Source: Welwitschia mirabilis (Eukaryota; Gnetophyta; Gnetopsida; Welwitschiales). From it: 64,000 bases of DNA. Made by a program: the position numbers and the translations under genes. The stretch spans positions 68,022,948 through 68,086,947 of the forward strand of contig JBOZIK010000001.1 in assembly GCA_051453625.1 (NCBI GenBank), written 5' to 3'. Below, piece by piece: positions 37,965 through 50,110 of this stretch; the stretch's first letter is position 1, and each line of letters starts with the position of its first letter. Under the pieces are notes generated by a model, which saw only the letters and a list, made by a program, of their open reading frames with translations, had not been told where the DNA came from and made no database searches.

Positions 37965-38760
37965 ACTATTTTGTATGGATGCCTAGTTTAGGGGCTAGCT
38001 ATAANNNNNNNNNNAGAGTATAGGAGTTATTCTTTTTAAATGAACTTAAGGTAAAGATTAAAACACCATATCCTATGATGTTATTAGAATATGATCTTTT
38101 TCTCATTGAAGTTGAAGCCATATTTTAGTTTTATGCTTACACTTTAAAGCTAATAACAGAAGAGCAACTAAAATTTTTGAGAGTCATTTTGAAAGATACA
38201 AAATAGCAAGGATTGTATTTTCAGAGAATGCAGTGCCTAAAAAAAGGGGTTATTTCTTGGGAAAATGTTCAAATCAATTCCACTAAGATTCATAATTTCA
38301 TCAAGCCGCACATCCCAAAAAAATTATAGACAAATGTACAAGATAAGAGGCAGTTTTATTTTGAGCATATTTGACATAATCAGTTTGGTTTACTAGTTTA
38401 CTATCTCACATTAAAAAATTTCAATTAAGACATGTAGTCTTATTATGATTAATTTCACATCATCTCAGCATCGAAAGTGAAAGATGGAATAGCATGCCTA
38501 GAGAAAAACAAACATGTAGATTATGGAATTTAAGAGTCCTTCAAGATGAAGAACATGTTTTATGTTTTTGTATTACTATAGGATCTATAAGGAAAAAAAT
38601 TCAATATCATTATAATAAATCTCTTTGATTTATTCATGTTGCATCTAGTGTTTGTTAACTGCTTTATTGAATCTATCCTTGTATTCCATGGCATAATCAT
38701 TTTATTTATCCAATAAATCCTTTGGGTCTTTGGACATAATAAGAATTTAGTCTTAGTTTC
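37965..38760 (+). pseudogene. LINE reverse transcriptase, second part and 3' end
   Basis: Immediately after the CACTA-type right end the plus strand resumes with ILYGCLV, which with the upstream FNPSFIP restores the LINE motif LF.S...P.LLYG.E.WG. Further on, REKQTCRLWNLRVLQDEEHV followed by LCFC (about 38,500-38,565) matches the C-terminal Cys/His region (R.CRLC....DEEHVLF.CP), with one Cys changed to Trp. A 10-N gap lies at 38,005-38,014. The 3' end was set roughly, before featureless AT-rich DNA. Confidence 0.75.
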
Positions 38761-40475
38761 AATTTTGGTATAGTAGGAAATACAAATGTATAAGGTATTT
38801 ACAATTTCTACAATAATGACTTTAAAAAATAAATGTAAAAAATTATAGTATGATTAGTGTAATAATTATTTATATTAGTAATGCTTTTAAGTAATAGTCC
38901 ATTTTCATCAGTAAACGATTATGATTCTTTAAATGAATGAGTAATTACATTTAAGATTTTATGTTTTAAATAAGACATTAGAATGTTTGAACAAAATATC
39001 TTTTAAATGAAGACATCCATTCCACCACTACTATCATTTCACTATAATGAGAAATTGTTAAATCACTTTGTGTATTAGAATTATAATAATAAGAAATCAT
39101 TAAAAGGTATTGGATACATTAGAGAAATTTAATTATATTATATAAGGATATGTACATTAAGTTTTTAAAAATTCTTAGATGTAGTAGAGAAAATTATATT
39201 ATAATAATATGCTATTCAAAGCTCCACTCCACTTGCCCTCTCTTGTTGCTTTGCTTAATTCATTTTCAAACTATCATATTATGTAGAGAATGATGCTTTA
39301 TATTATTTTGTTGACATTTATTTAGGATATAAAGATGATAATTATTCTTTAAATGGTTGTTTTACATTCACATATTATTTTGTTATCATTTATTTAGGAT
39401 ATAAGAATGCTAATTATTTTTCAAATGTTTGTTTTATGTTCACACATTGATGCTAAAGTAATTTATTCTACTACATTTTTCTTTGATTTCTTCTAAGAAT
39501 TGATTAATGATATCATTAGTAGCATTTGTGTAATGTATCTAGTTATAGCTTTAAGTTAGAATTAAGATTCATTGTATTATTTCTTCTTAAATAACACTTT
39601 TAAGGTCTGCATGTGAAATAATGTTAAGAATGTTACAAAGTTATAAATCATTTTCTATTTGATGTTTCAAAAATTGCATTTATGTTAGAAATTTAAAAAT
39701 AAGATTCATGCTTATGATGTATAAGAAAAAGAAATTATTTATATGATAACTTTTTATCACTAGCCATTTAAATGCTAAGGTATTATGGTATGTGAATGTA
39801 CATTCTTGTGTATGGGATAATTGACAGATATGTCAATCAAGACAAATTTCTTATGTACAATTTACAAGTAATTATATTTATGAAAAGAAATGGACATGAA
39901 TGTAATTGATAAAATAATATTGAAAGAAATGATACAAGAATATTAGTCTTAAAAAATAAAAGACATTATACATGGAACTTGATATTAAATACATAGATAT
40001 CAAGAAATATTTAAAAAACAACTAGCGCTATTTGAGAACTTGTGTAATTTTTTAAATTATTGAATTAAGATTAACTTCTAATTTAATAAATAAGATTAGA
40101 AATTAAAAAATTAAAGAATAAGAAATTTAATAACACATAAATTAGATAGAAATGAAGTATCTATTTATTAAAATAGCAGTAATTTGTCTTATATGCATTA
40201 TTCTAGCCTTGGACTAGTGGTTAAAAGTAAAGACATAGACTATGAACTTATCCCCCTATTGAGGCCCTTAGGATCACTTAAATTTATCATCGGTTACATC
40301 CATCCATTCTATCCACCACCCATCTAACTTGATAGACTTAAAAACCAAGATGAAGGAATACAATGCTATAATTAAAAGGTCATACCCTTTTGTTATATAA
40401 CAGTTACTCTTAATTATATTTTAATTAAACTTAAAAAATTCTCACTTAATCATAAAGTGGTTTAGGAATATTACA
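38761..40475. other. AT-rich stretch; its right end is the start of a chromovirus 3' LTR
   Basis: No coding motif is visible on either strand. On the minus strand the sequence from 40,475 downward begins TGTAATATTCC directly beside a polypurine tract, so part of this stretch is the 3' LTR of the chromovirus at 40.8-43.4 kb. The far end of that LTR could not be located. Confidence 0.5.
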
Positions 40476-40488
40476 CTTCCTTCCTCTT
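40476..40488 (-). other. Polypurine tract of the chromovirus
   Basis: The minus strand reads AAGAGGAAGGAAG followed at once by the LTR start TGTAATATTCC. A purine run directly upstream of a TG-beginning LTR is the plus-strand primer arrangement of LTR retrotransposons. Confidence 0.65.
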
Positions 40489-40840
40489 AATTTTTATGCT
40501 TCTCCTTAAGCTAAGATCCTATAATGGGTGGAACTCTTATGCTTGCATCTATTGATTGCTCTTCTTTATTCTCCATTACTATTTCAACAAAAAATTCATT
40601 AACATGAAGACCAATTAAAAGTATACACAAATAAACATATAATGTATAATTATTTTATTTTTCAATTGAATAACTAATGTAAAACATGTCTCATGAAATT
40701 TTTACTCTTTTACATATTTTGTCCATTTAATGAATATTTTTGTAATGGTCATGTTTTAGATTTTTTTAGTGTAGTTGTCTAGAATTCCTTTGGGAGAGGT
40801 GTTGAAAATAATATTTAATTTTAATAAGATGTATTTACAA

Positions 40841-43385
40841 TCAAGTGTATAATCCTAAATTCTCTTCATAATATGGTTTCAATAAACTAACATTAAATAA
40901 TAGGTAAATCCTTGATAACTTTAGTAATAATTCCAATTTATATGCCAAGTTTCCAATTTGTTTTGTAATCTTAAATGGATCATAGTATTTGGGAAGAAAC
41001 TTGTGGTACATATCAATATTCATAGAGCTTCTTTCTAGTTTGACTCATAAGAGGACATAACTCCTACTTAAAGACTTTCTTAAAATGCTTTTGGTTATAG
41101 AATTTCTTAGATATATTTTGAACTACTTGTAATTACCTCTTAATTTGATTATCATTTCCTCCATTTCTCTTACTTTAGGTTTGGTCCTTTGTAGTTGTAT
41201 TTTCATAGGATCTGACAATGTTATAGAGGTGGAATAGTTTCTTTCATGCATGACCTCAAAATGTAAATGTTTTATAGATGACTAAAAAGTTTGGTTATAG
41301 GTAAATTCCATAAAGTAAAGGTAGTGCCCCCAATTCTATGGGTTTCCTACTACATAACCCCAAAAGCAGCCCTCTAGAATTTGATTAATCCCTCTATTTA
41401 TTTATTTTTTAAGGATGGTACATGGTATAAAACTGAATTTTAATTTCTAGATAATGAAAGAAACTTTATCAAACTTATGATAAAAATTTAGAATCTTGAT
41501 CTCTATTACTAATCTATAGAACTCCATGTGATCTAAAGTCTTCTTGTATAAAACATAAAGCTAATTCTTTCACCATTTTTTTTAACTCTTAGTTAAAATA
41601 AAATGCATCATCTTGGTAAACCTATCAACATCAAAAAAAAAAAAAAGGAAAACGAAAGAAAGAAAGAAAAAATTAAAAAAAGAAAAGAAAAAAAGTAAAG
41701 AAAAAGAAAAAAAATAAAAAAGTAATGATGTTTTTTAGTAAGTGGTAAATCTCTAATGAAATTTATTGTGATTTTCTTTCATTTCCATTTAAGTATACCA
41801 GCTGGATAAAGGAGTCCTACTATTATTCCTTTTTTTAATTTATTAATAGATCAAATATTTCTTGACGTATTCTTTTAGATCTTCTTTCATTCTTGATTAG
41901 AAATAGTGTTTTCTTAGCATGTAATAATTTCTATAAAATTTTGATATCCTACATAGGGTAATTCATGCATTTTGGACATTAGTCTCTTCTCCATTTGACT
42001 TGAGGAATATACAATCATCTTTTGTAGTAAGTAATCATTTTGTAAGATAGTAAAAGTCTCTATACTTTATTAATTTTGTAAAAAATGAAATATGTATTTG
42101 AAATATGAACCATTAATTAAATTTGCCTTTAGGTATTTCCATGATCTACCTTATTTTATTTTTTAAGTATATATTGAAGATTGAAGTTGTATTTTGCTAA
42201 TAGCTCTTTTTATCATTTTTGTCTCATATTCAATAATGGTTGTTGTTGGAAGTACTCTAAACTCTTATGATCTGTCTTTAGTATGAATTTTCTATTAATT
42301 AAGTAATATCACCAAAATTTCACAACATGTATAATAGCTAATAGTTCTAGTTCATGAAATGGGTAGCTATTTTCATACTAGTTTAGTTTTATAGACTCAT
42401 ATGCCATCATCCTTTCTTCTTGATTTAGTACCATATCAATCACTTGAGCATAATAATTTGTGATAACCATGAATTAGTTATCCATATATGGGATCTTTAG
42501 AATGGGTACTAATGTTAATAAAAGCTTTATTCTCAGGTAGGCTTTCTTACATGCGTAAGGACAAAGTCCATGAGGGGTTTTTTTAACTAAGAGAATCTTG
42601 GAATAAACCCTTTATAGAATGTTTTCAATCCTAAAAAACTTTAAAACTTTATTACATGTTTTAACTTAGGTCCTTCTCTTACTGTTTCAATTTTTATAAT
42701 ATCTGTTTCAATTCCTTGTTTAGAGATAATGTGTCCTAAGTAATTTACTTTAGTTTTAAAGAAATCATACTTGCTTAGTTTAGCCTCGAACTCATGATAT
42801 TCCAATATCTATAAAACTTTAATAAGATTATTCACATGTGTCTTTCTATCCTTTGAATAGACTAGAATATCATCTAAGAATACTACCATAAATTTATCCA
42901 AATATGAATAAAAAGCATCATTCATTAAACTCATAAAAATTATAGGTGCATTAGTAAGTTCTAATGGCATTATCATAAATTTATAATATTAATATCTCAT
43001 TCAAATTATGTTTTATGAATATCCTATTCTTTAATTCTTATTTGGTAATATTATGATCTTAGATTATTTTTTGAAAAGAATTCTAGTTCTTCTAAATGAT
43101 TTAGAATATCATTAATTCTAGATAGAGAATATTGTTTTTGATGATGATCTTATTTAACTATTGGTAGTCAATGTATAGTTTTAGAATGCTTTCTTTATTC
43201 TTAATAAACAAGACATGAACATATTAAGGAGATATGTTTGGATGAATTTATCCTTATAATAGAAGTTATTCTATTTGTATTTTTAACTCTCTAAGATTTA
43301 TCACTACAAATATGTATGAGGCTTTTATCACTGCTTGCACTCCACAAATCAAATTTAGGTATGCTCTACTTTTCTTTTGGGTGGT
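40841..43385 (-). pseudogene. Ty3/gypsy chromovirus pol: RT, RNase H, integrase, C-terminal tail
   Basis: From high to low on the minus strand: RT entry LRELKIQIE and KESILKLYIDYQ (about 43,300-43,160); RT palm with an intact FLDDILVYSKD (42,893-42,845) and NYLGHIISKQGIETD; RNase H YPFHELELLAIIHVVKFW and TDHKSLEYFQQQPLLNMRQK (42,366-42,230); integrase VDRFTKMMHFI (near 41,600) and NWGHYLYFMEFTYNQ (near 41,320); and the tail LPKYYDPFKITKQIGNLAYK followed by FNVSLLKPYYEE (41,000-40,860), the block that precedes the chromodomain in chromoviruses. Stops and shifts occur, though motifs are better kept than in the Athila-like copies. The N-terminal half (gag, protease) is cut off at 43,386 by an Athila-like LTR. 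Confidence 0.85.
41630..41725. repeat. A-rich/GAAA simple repeat inside chromovirus integrase
   Basis: About 95 bases of nearly pure A and G on the plus strand (A runs, GAAAGAAAGAAAG, AAAAGAAAAG). It interrupts the integrase catalytic core coding sequence and so arose after the element died. Confidence 0.8.
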
Positions 43386-44651
43386 TATTGCGATGTGTAT
43401 TTGTGAAAATGATATGCTCTCAAGAAGATCCTGTCATTCACAAATAAATATAGATTTTGTATAATAAAATACACTAATAAAGATGAAAATGACTCAAATA
43501 TCATATTCATGTTGAAGGCACAAGTGATAATATAGAGAATTAATTTCAAAAAAATTAAATACTTATATCTTTAAAGTAGAAATAAAGAATAGTGTAGAAA
43601 ATAGTAATGCAACACACTTATGCAAATGAATGAAAATCTAAACTAAGTGCAACTTTCATCCGATTACGGGTCATTCTGTCATAAAGATCTGTCTTGTATA
43701 ACGTAGATTAACTAAGAAATACTATCACCAAATCAAGATCAAGATAAGCTATTAGGTACATTAAATAAAGTATAAAACTATGAAAAGTTAATCTAAGAAA
43801 GCAAATATAATGCAGGTAAACTAACAATGTTTAATCTTAACAAAGGTTATCCTCATAATCTATATCACTAAAGAAGCTATCATAGAATCATAAGTAGCAT
43901 AAACTATAAGGGATATGCACAAAATATAAATATGAAAATAGAAAAGAGTTTTTTGAATTATATTCGAACCAATATCTATGTTACAAAGTAGTAGTACCCC
44001 AATAGAGGATACATATCACAATACCAAGGAAGATGTCTCTCTGCAATAATAATGGATGAATCCCTGGCCCTTTGATCTCCTATCATGAGAATTTATAGTG
44101 CAAAAAAAAACAAGTATGAGTCAAGGGTGGAGTCAATATTTATTAACAAAGACAAATACATAAACAAATAAGACTAACAAGTGTAGGCAAAGCCTTAACA
44201 ACTACACAAGAAAACTGAGAGACAAATGGCCAAATTTAAGTGAAGTTTGAAGAAGTGTTATTTTAGGTATCATCTTTCTAGTCATCTAGAAAATACAAAT
44301 GACTATGCCATCTTATAAGAATTCCATATCATTTACTAGATTAATTCTAGTCAGCATCTTCATTGGCTTAAATGTCCTATCATTCATACAGTCATCCAAA
44401 CAATGAAGTGGATGATAGGCTTTTTACAAGTGTTCACATAATGCATTATCCTTAATGTTTACAGGAATTTTATTTCAAATAGGAAATATTATAAACTGCT
44501 TCAAATGATGTAAAACATAATGAGGCTTGCATGTTTTTGTATCTCTCATCTTAGCTCTCTATAATCATAGAAATCTAGCATAAATATGTTTAATATCTTG
44601 TAAAACTACTTAAAACACCCTATCAAATACATACAAGTTGGTAGTGCAAAA
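43386..44651 (-). mobile_element. 3' LTR of Athila-like element B (oldest copy)
   Basis: It runs from TATTGCGATGTG (family TGTTG) to ...GGTAGTGCAAAA, followed by a polypurine-type block on the minus strand (TAAGCTAAGTAGAAGAC). It aligns with other family LTRs through GTTGAAGGCAC, the GATAACTAGATT region and the CAATACCAAGGAAGA block. It interrupts the chromovirus reverse transcriptase. Hairpin units occur near 44,272-44,300 and 44,380-44,420. Confidence 0.75.
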
Positions 44652-45682
44652 TAGTCTTCTACTTAGCTTATTAATCCCTAACAAAACTAGGTGGATAACC
44701 ATGATTGCAAGCCAACCTGACTATCAATAAAAACAACTAAGGCATTAAAAAATAATCTCTAAAAGAATTTTTAAAAATCTCAAAGATACAAACTAAATTG
44801 TTAAAAACTAGAAAATTGAATGTTTTACTTGTGTAAGATACTAGCCATACTATTGTCTAGGCTATCGTCCAAATGATATGGGGAATGACAGGCTTAAAAC
44901 TTATTCTTGAATAATAGAATCCTATGATAGAAATTTTTAAATAGATAATCAATAAATATACCAATTACTCAATAGAACCTTATTAAAATATACAATAAAT
45001 AAAGAAAATGATAGTAAAAAATACAATCAATCCTCATCATAAAATATAAAAAATGATATGTGAAAAAAATATAAACATGAAATTCAATAATGTAAACCAT
45101 GATGAAACTAAAAATAAGATTTGTATACATAAAGCATGAGTTTTTAGTACAAAATATGTGGAGAGGAAGATATAAAATATGATATAATAAATCTCTTCCC
45201 TCATTATAAGAAAGAATGTGCTTAGGATTCATAAGAAAACAGAGATCCAAAGATGTAGGAATAGAATAAATTATCTAATCTCCCTGTACTCAAACTACCT
45301 CTAGGAGCTTAACTACCATACTCTACTCGATAGATATGATGTGTTGACATACATTTACTAGTTACTTCTTAGAGTGCTACAATCTTATTTCAACTATATA
45401 GATCCTTTGGTTAAGTATTTGGATCCTTTGATCAAGTTTCCAGATACCTTTATCAATGAAAACCCTAATGGTATCAATGGTTTCTACAAGGAGGGCCTAA
45501 ATCTACTCTAATAAAACAACAATCATAGGTCTAAACTTAAGGTTTTTTTGCCTCTCTTGATACTTGTATACCTATGTCCTATAAATAGTGAGCTAAAGTC
45601 TTAATGTGCATAAGATGTTACTCACCCATGGGCTTTGGTATTCTAAACTATCAAAACATGGCTAAGAGGAGGTATGGATATC
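44652..45682 (-). pseudogene. Element B, 3' internal region (part 1)
   Basis: This is the 3' non-coding end of element B next to its LTR. From about 45,250 to 45,682 it holds the end of the unrecognised post-pol frame whose main part lies at 54,396-55,110. The two parts were separated by insertion of element C: the bases ATATC at 45,678-45,682 are repeated at 54,396-54,400. A CTATAAATAG box near 45,578 is probably incidental. Confidence 0.65.
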
Positions 45683-46910
45683 TGTTGCAGTGCAAATTTC
45701 TGTAATTATTTATGTCTTGTTGGATCCTAGTAATTAAAATAGCTATATTATAAAATACTAGACTCTAGTATAAATGGAATGAACTGAATGTCATAAACCT
45801 ATTTAAGGTATGTGAGAAAAGAACAAGAATTGGTTTTCAAAGAGAATGCATCCAAAACTTAGGAACAAAGCAAGAAAATAAATATGCAATGCAAGGCAAA
45901 TGTAATCTATCTTAAATAAACACTTATCCTATTACCGAATTGACTTGTTAGGAATATTGACCCTATATAACCTAAATAAACTAGGGATATTATCATTAAT
46001 TGAGACCAACTTAGGCTATTAAGTGAGTTAAATAAAGGGTAATGCAAAATACTTCTAAACTACTTTTGTTAACCTTAACAAAGGTTGCCCTTAAGATCTA
46101 TATCATTAATGAGATTATTACTAAATTAAGAATAACATAAGCCATAAGGGATATTAATAGTATAAATGCACAAAAGAAACAAAGTTTATAATGATATTTA
46201 AACTAGCATCTAGGTTACAAAATAACCATACCTCAATGGAGAATGCATAGCCCAATACCAAGGAAACATCTTTTTGTAACTCATATGATGGATTTATTAT
46301 ACTTTAATCTCCTCTTATGAGAATTTAAATTGCATTAAAGATGATAGAAGAGTTGAAGGAAGGGTTTATTTATACAGTGAAGAAGGCAAAACCATCACTC
46401 AAAATGCACTGCAAAACATGCTCAAATCAAGAAAAGAAATGGATGAAAGTAAGCTAGCTATTTCAGTGTTGTCCTAAATGTCATGGGAATGACCAAGGAG
46501 ATGATGGTATATGGATTATTATTTGTTATCTTGCATGTCATGGGAATGACCATTGAGATGACACCCCTTTAGAAAAGATGACTTTAGCGATACTAGCTTT
46601 AGTCTATGTTAGCATTCCCATGTGGCTTGTATAGTGCTGTTGTCTTGTCTGTCATGGGGACACCATAGGAAACAATAGACTTATTTATCTTTCCAACTTA
46701 ATAGAAGTTAGCCTCTAGCATTATTGATATTCCTCCAAAGCACTAAGCATGAGACTATTCCTAAAATTCCTCTATACATGCCAAGAATTGCATATTTTAG
46801 TGATCATCCATCAACTCTTCATAATCTTAGAATTACATCTAAACTTGTATAAATGTCCTACAAAATAGCTCATAACATTTATTACATACATATAATTTTT
46901 TAGGGCATCA
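45683..46910 (-). mobile_element. 3' LTR of Athila-like element C
   Basis: It is 1,228 bases long, TGTTGCAGTGC to ...GGGCATCA, preceded by the 5-bp target duplication ATATC. Three nested inverted-repeat units are clearly visible at about 46,470-46,500, 46,530-46,562 and 46,636-46,675, each with an inner GTCATGGG(A/G)A type stem. Its high side joins a polypurine-type block (AAGTGGGAGGCTA on the minus strand). Confidence 0.85.
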
Positions 46911-48179
46911 TAGCCTCCCACTTAGCCTTTATCAATCCTTGTTAAAAACAAGTTGAACAACTATAATTATGAGCCAAATTATCATAAAAATCAATTTCAA
47001 AATTATAAAATAGGCTCATAAATAATCTTAGATATATCACATAGCAAAATAGCATGTAATGCATCATGTGTATGAAGTAAAAATTGTAAAAAATTATGGC
47101 TCATAAAATCTCTAAAATAACATAAAAAATTATGAAAATGAGTTCTAAAAATGAGTCTTACCCTCCCTCAAGAAAAACAATACGTCCCATGTCAGCTAAT
47201 GAAGTAAAGAAATTATACAAACATTAGTATGTTTAAATGAGAAGATGGATGATGGGTGTTTTTAATTTTTAATAGTTGATGAATTAAGTGGAAAGCTTAG
47301 TACAGAAATGTCACATTTGAAAAATAAAGATTTAAGAAATATTTTGACAAATATGAAAATGTGCTAATTGGGATTAAGTACAAGCATGAGTGCTAAAAAA
47401 ATGTTCCTTTACAAAAATGATTATGAACAGTGTTTTATAACTCTAAAATACTAAAAATGATCATTACAAAATTGTAACAAAACTCATCTAAGCAAGAAAT
47501 TAGGCTTTATTAAAAACTATAAAAGGAAATTATTAAATGTTAAGGTCCTAAAATTATAAGAAGACAGGAAAATGACTTTTAAATAACTTAACTAAAAAAA
47601 AGAAACAAAAAGAATAGACATAAAAAACATAAAGAAGATAATATAGTTGTCCTAAATTTTAACCTAGCAAACTTTCATGGAAGAAATCATAATATCACTT
47701 AAATTAAAATACATGACTAAATGTATAAATATGTAAAATTCTATTTCATAAGGAAGTGGTGATCATGATGCTAAGAATAAAATGCTTTAAACAACAAGTG
47801 ATAAGATCGAAGAGTTGTTCAAAAATGAATCCACCTACTTACATCTCAAAACAAACACCTAAATCCTTAAAAATGAAATGATCATGTGAAAAGAATAAGA
47901 GTCTAGGACATAAGAAATGCCTCTGATGATACTATAAATACCACTGATCCTATAGCCTCAAAGTTTTTATTATTTTATTATCCATGATGAGGGGAGTGCA
48001 ACCACAGTCAGAGAAGTAAGAAATTACAAAGCATAACCAACTAACCTCATATTGGAGTTTTCATAGTTATCATATTACACTGCCAAAGGCTCCTCTTAAG
48101 AATATTTACCTTAGTTTACTTATGCTAGGACATTATAGTAAGCATGTTTGTAAGCTATCATAAAGATAAAACATCATTG

Positions 48180-48275
<96 letters not shown>

Positions 48276-48442
48276 CGCGCACGCGCGCGCCCACGCGCAC
48301 ACACACACACCCCCACACACACACACACACACACAAACACCCNNNNNNNNNNNNNNNNNNNNNNNNNNNNNNNNNNNNNNNNNNNNNNNNNNNNNNNNNN
48401 NNNNNNNNNNNNNNNNNNNNNNNNNNNNNNNNNNNNNNNNNN

Positions 48443-48507
<65 letters not shown>

Positions 48508-48832
48508 ACACACAAAAAAAAAATAAATTCCACTTATTAAACACTCCAAAAGGCAAAGGCAAAGTTATAATATAAAAGACATAAAAGAACACCCTTAAAT
48601 AATATAAGACATTTCATTGTTGAGAAAAACATAAGAAATAAAGCATCTTCCTTCAAAATGAAGTTCATAGATGTTTGAACGTTTTAAGATTGGGTGAATT
48701 CAATATTACTACTATAAAATGCCCAAGTATAAAGACTAGTCATGAAAATAAAATAAATACATAAGTCATATTTGAAAGATGATTAAGTAATGTCATAATG
48801 GCCTTTAAAAGAATAAGCTAAGAGAAGCTTAT
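46911..48832 (-). other. Element C, 3' non-coding region
   Basis: No coding motif. The region aligns with 15,737-17,990 and with parts of 55,200-57,300, for example the blocks around 47,985-48,130. It ends where an inverted solo LTR is inserted. Confidence 0.6.
48184..48523. repeat. Compound CT and CA microsatellite
   Basis: Plus strand: about 50 bases of (CT)n, a short ATCTTA break, (CA)n with a GC-rich variant patch (GCGCGCACGCGCGCGCCCACGC), further (CA)n with CCCC interruptions, a 100-N gap (48,343-48,442), and more (CA)n to about 48,515 followed by an A run. The long open frames read through it are artefacts of the dinucleotide repeat. It lies at the same place as pyrimidine tracts in sister copies (17,620-17,680 and 56,960-57,005). 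Confidence 0.95.
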
Positions 48833-49918
48833 TGTTGCACTACCAATTTATGGTTATTTGATGGGGTTTTATGAGCTATTTTGCGAGATATTTATACAGG
48901 TTTAGATACAATTATGAGGATTTTGAAGAATCAATAAAAGATCTTAGAAATATGCAACTCTTAACATGATTTGAGGAATTTATGGAACATTCTAATACTC
49001 ATAGTTATGAAGGAAGATTTCTGATATAAAAGGCTAGCTTTTGCTAACTTGGATGATAAATAAGATGGTCATCCCCACTGTTGTTCCCATGACAGGCAAG
49101 ACAAGGACAGCATTAGATGTTGGTATGAACTACTAAGTCATCTGCTGAGTCATCTACTGAGTAATATTCTATAAGAATCTTTCATCCCTGTCATTGTCTG
49201 AATTATAGCCAGGATCACACTGATACTACAAATGACTCTAACAACCAATCCTTGATCATTTCATCCATTTCTTACTTATAAAAGAGTGCATATTATAATT
49301 CCTTCTATTTATCATTTTCTAGTCTATAACCCTATAAATAAATCCTTCTTTAACTCTCCTCTTCATCTTTGTTGCACCAAAAATTCTTATGACAGGAGAT
49401 CGAAGGATAGGAGATCCATCTTAAGTGTTATAAAAAGACATTCCCTTATTGGAGGATTATGCATCTTTCATTGAGGCCTAGCTATTTTGTAATATAGATG
49501 TTATTACTTCTTACTATAAACTCTATTTTCATGATTACATAATAGTTTTTTAGATGTTCCTTATGATTTATGTTTTCCTTAATTTAGTGACAATTTCTTA
49601 GATGATATAGATCATTAAGGGAATCCTTTATTAAGGCTAAAGAAAAGTAGTTTAGTTTCATTTTTCATTGCATGTACATTAGGTTGCATTTGCATTCACA
49701 CTGCATCTTTAATTTTCTGCATTATTATTTAACTTTCATTATCATTTCCTTTGTAAAAAAAAATCCTTAATTTCATCTCATAGTCTTTAATGAGGATACG
49801 ACATTTAAGTTCACCTTCCCTCATAATAGTATGTTGTATTATGTAAGATATCTATTTTACTTATGAAATGATAGAATCCTTTTGAATATAAACACTTGCA
49901 CAAATAAACACTACAAAA
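48833..49918 (+). mobile_element. Solo LTR, opposite orientation, inside element C
   Basis: It starts TGTTGCACTACCAATTTATGG and ends ...AAACACTACAAAA, aligning along its length with the plus-strand LTR at 61,056 (for example TTTGATGGGGTTTTATGAG against TTTGATGGTGTGTTTTGAG). No primer site or polypurine tract adjoins it, and element C sequence resumes on the far side, so it is a solo LTR from LTR-LTR recombination. The flanking pentamers CTTAT and CCCAT agree at three of five positions, a decayed target duplication. Confidence 0.75.
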
Positions 49919-50110
49919 CCCATCGAGGGAACCTCTAAGGATAGTGCTTTTATTATGTTTATATCAAATGGTTCCTCATATATTTTCAACCTTTATTCAT
50001 TAACTTTTCAAATTTCTTTATTAGTTAAGTCAATAATCTTAATAGAGCTATTAGAATGTACTTTCTCAATAAGGTAAGGATCTAACCATTTTAAGATTAA
50101 TTTATTATTT
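49919..50110 (-). pseudogene. Element C, integrase C-terminal fragment
   Basis: Aligns with the integrase tail at 18,080-18,215: the minus strand again encodes the ...KVN.....KIYEE-like end. It is the only part of pol I can find in element C; everything from protease to the integrase core is missing. Confidence 0.55.

Noticed and set aside
41630-41725. A/G-rich run as a possible polypurine tract
   Set aside because: It lies inside the integrase reading frame, not next to an LTR; a better tract adjoins the LTR at 40,476.
44969-45250. 93-codon minus-strand frame rich in Phe, Tyr, Ile and Leu that looks like membrane segments
   Set aside because: Composition follows the AT-rich DNA; there is no motif, and no counterpart was seen in sister copies. 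Kept only as part of element B 3' DNA.
45570-45590. CTATAAATAG as a promoter
   Set aside because: No gene follows on either strand; it is inside the decayed end of element B.
48133-48592. Four overlapping open frames of 99-143 codons on both strands
   Set aside because: They are readings of CT/CA dinucleotide repeats and of an N gap; no real protein.
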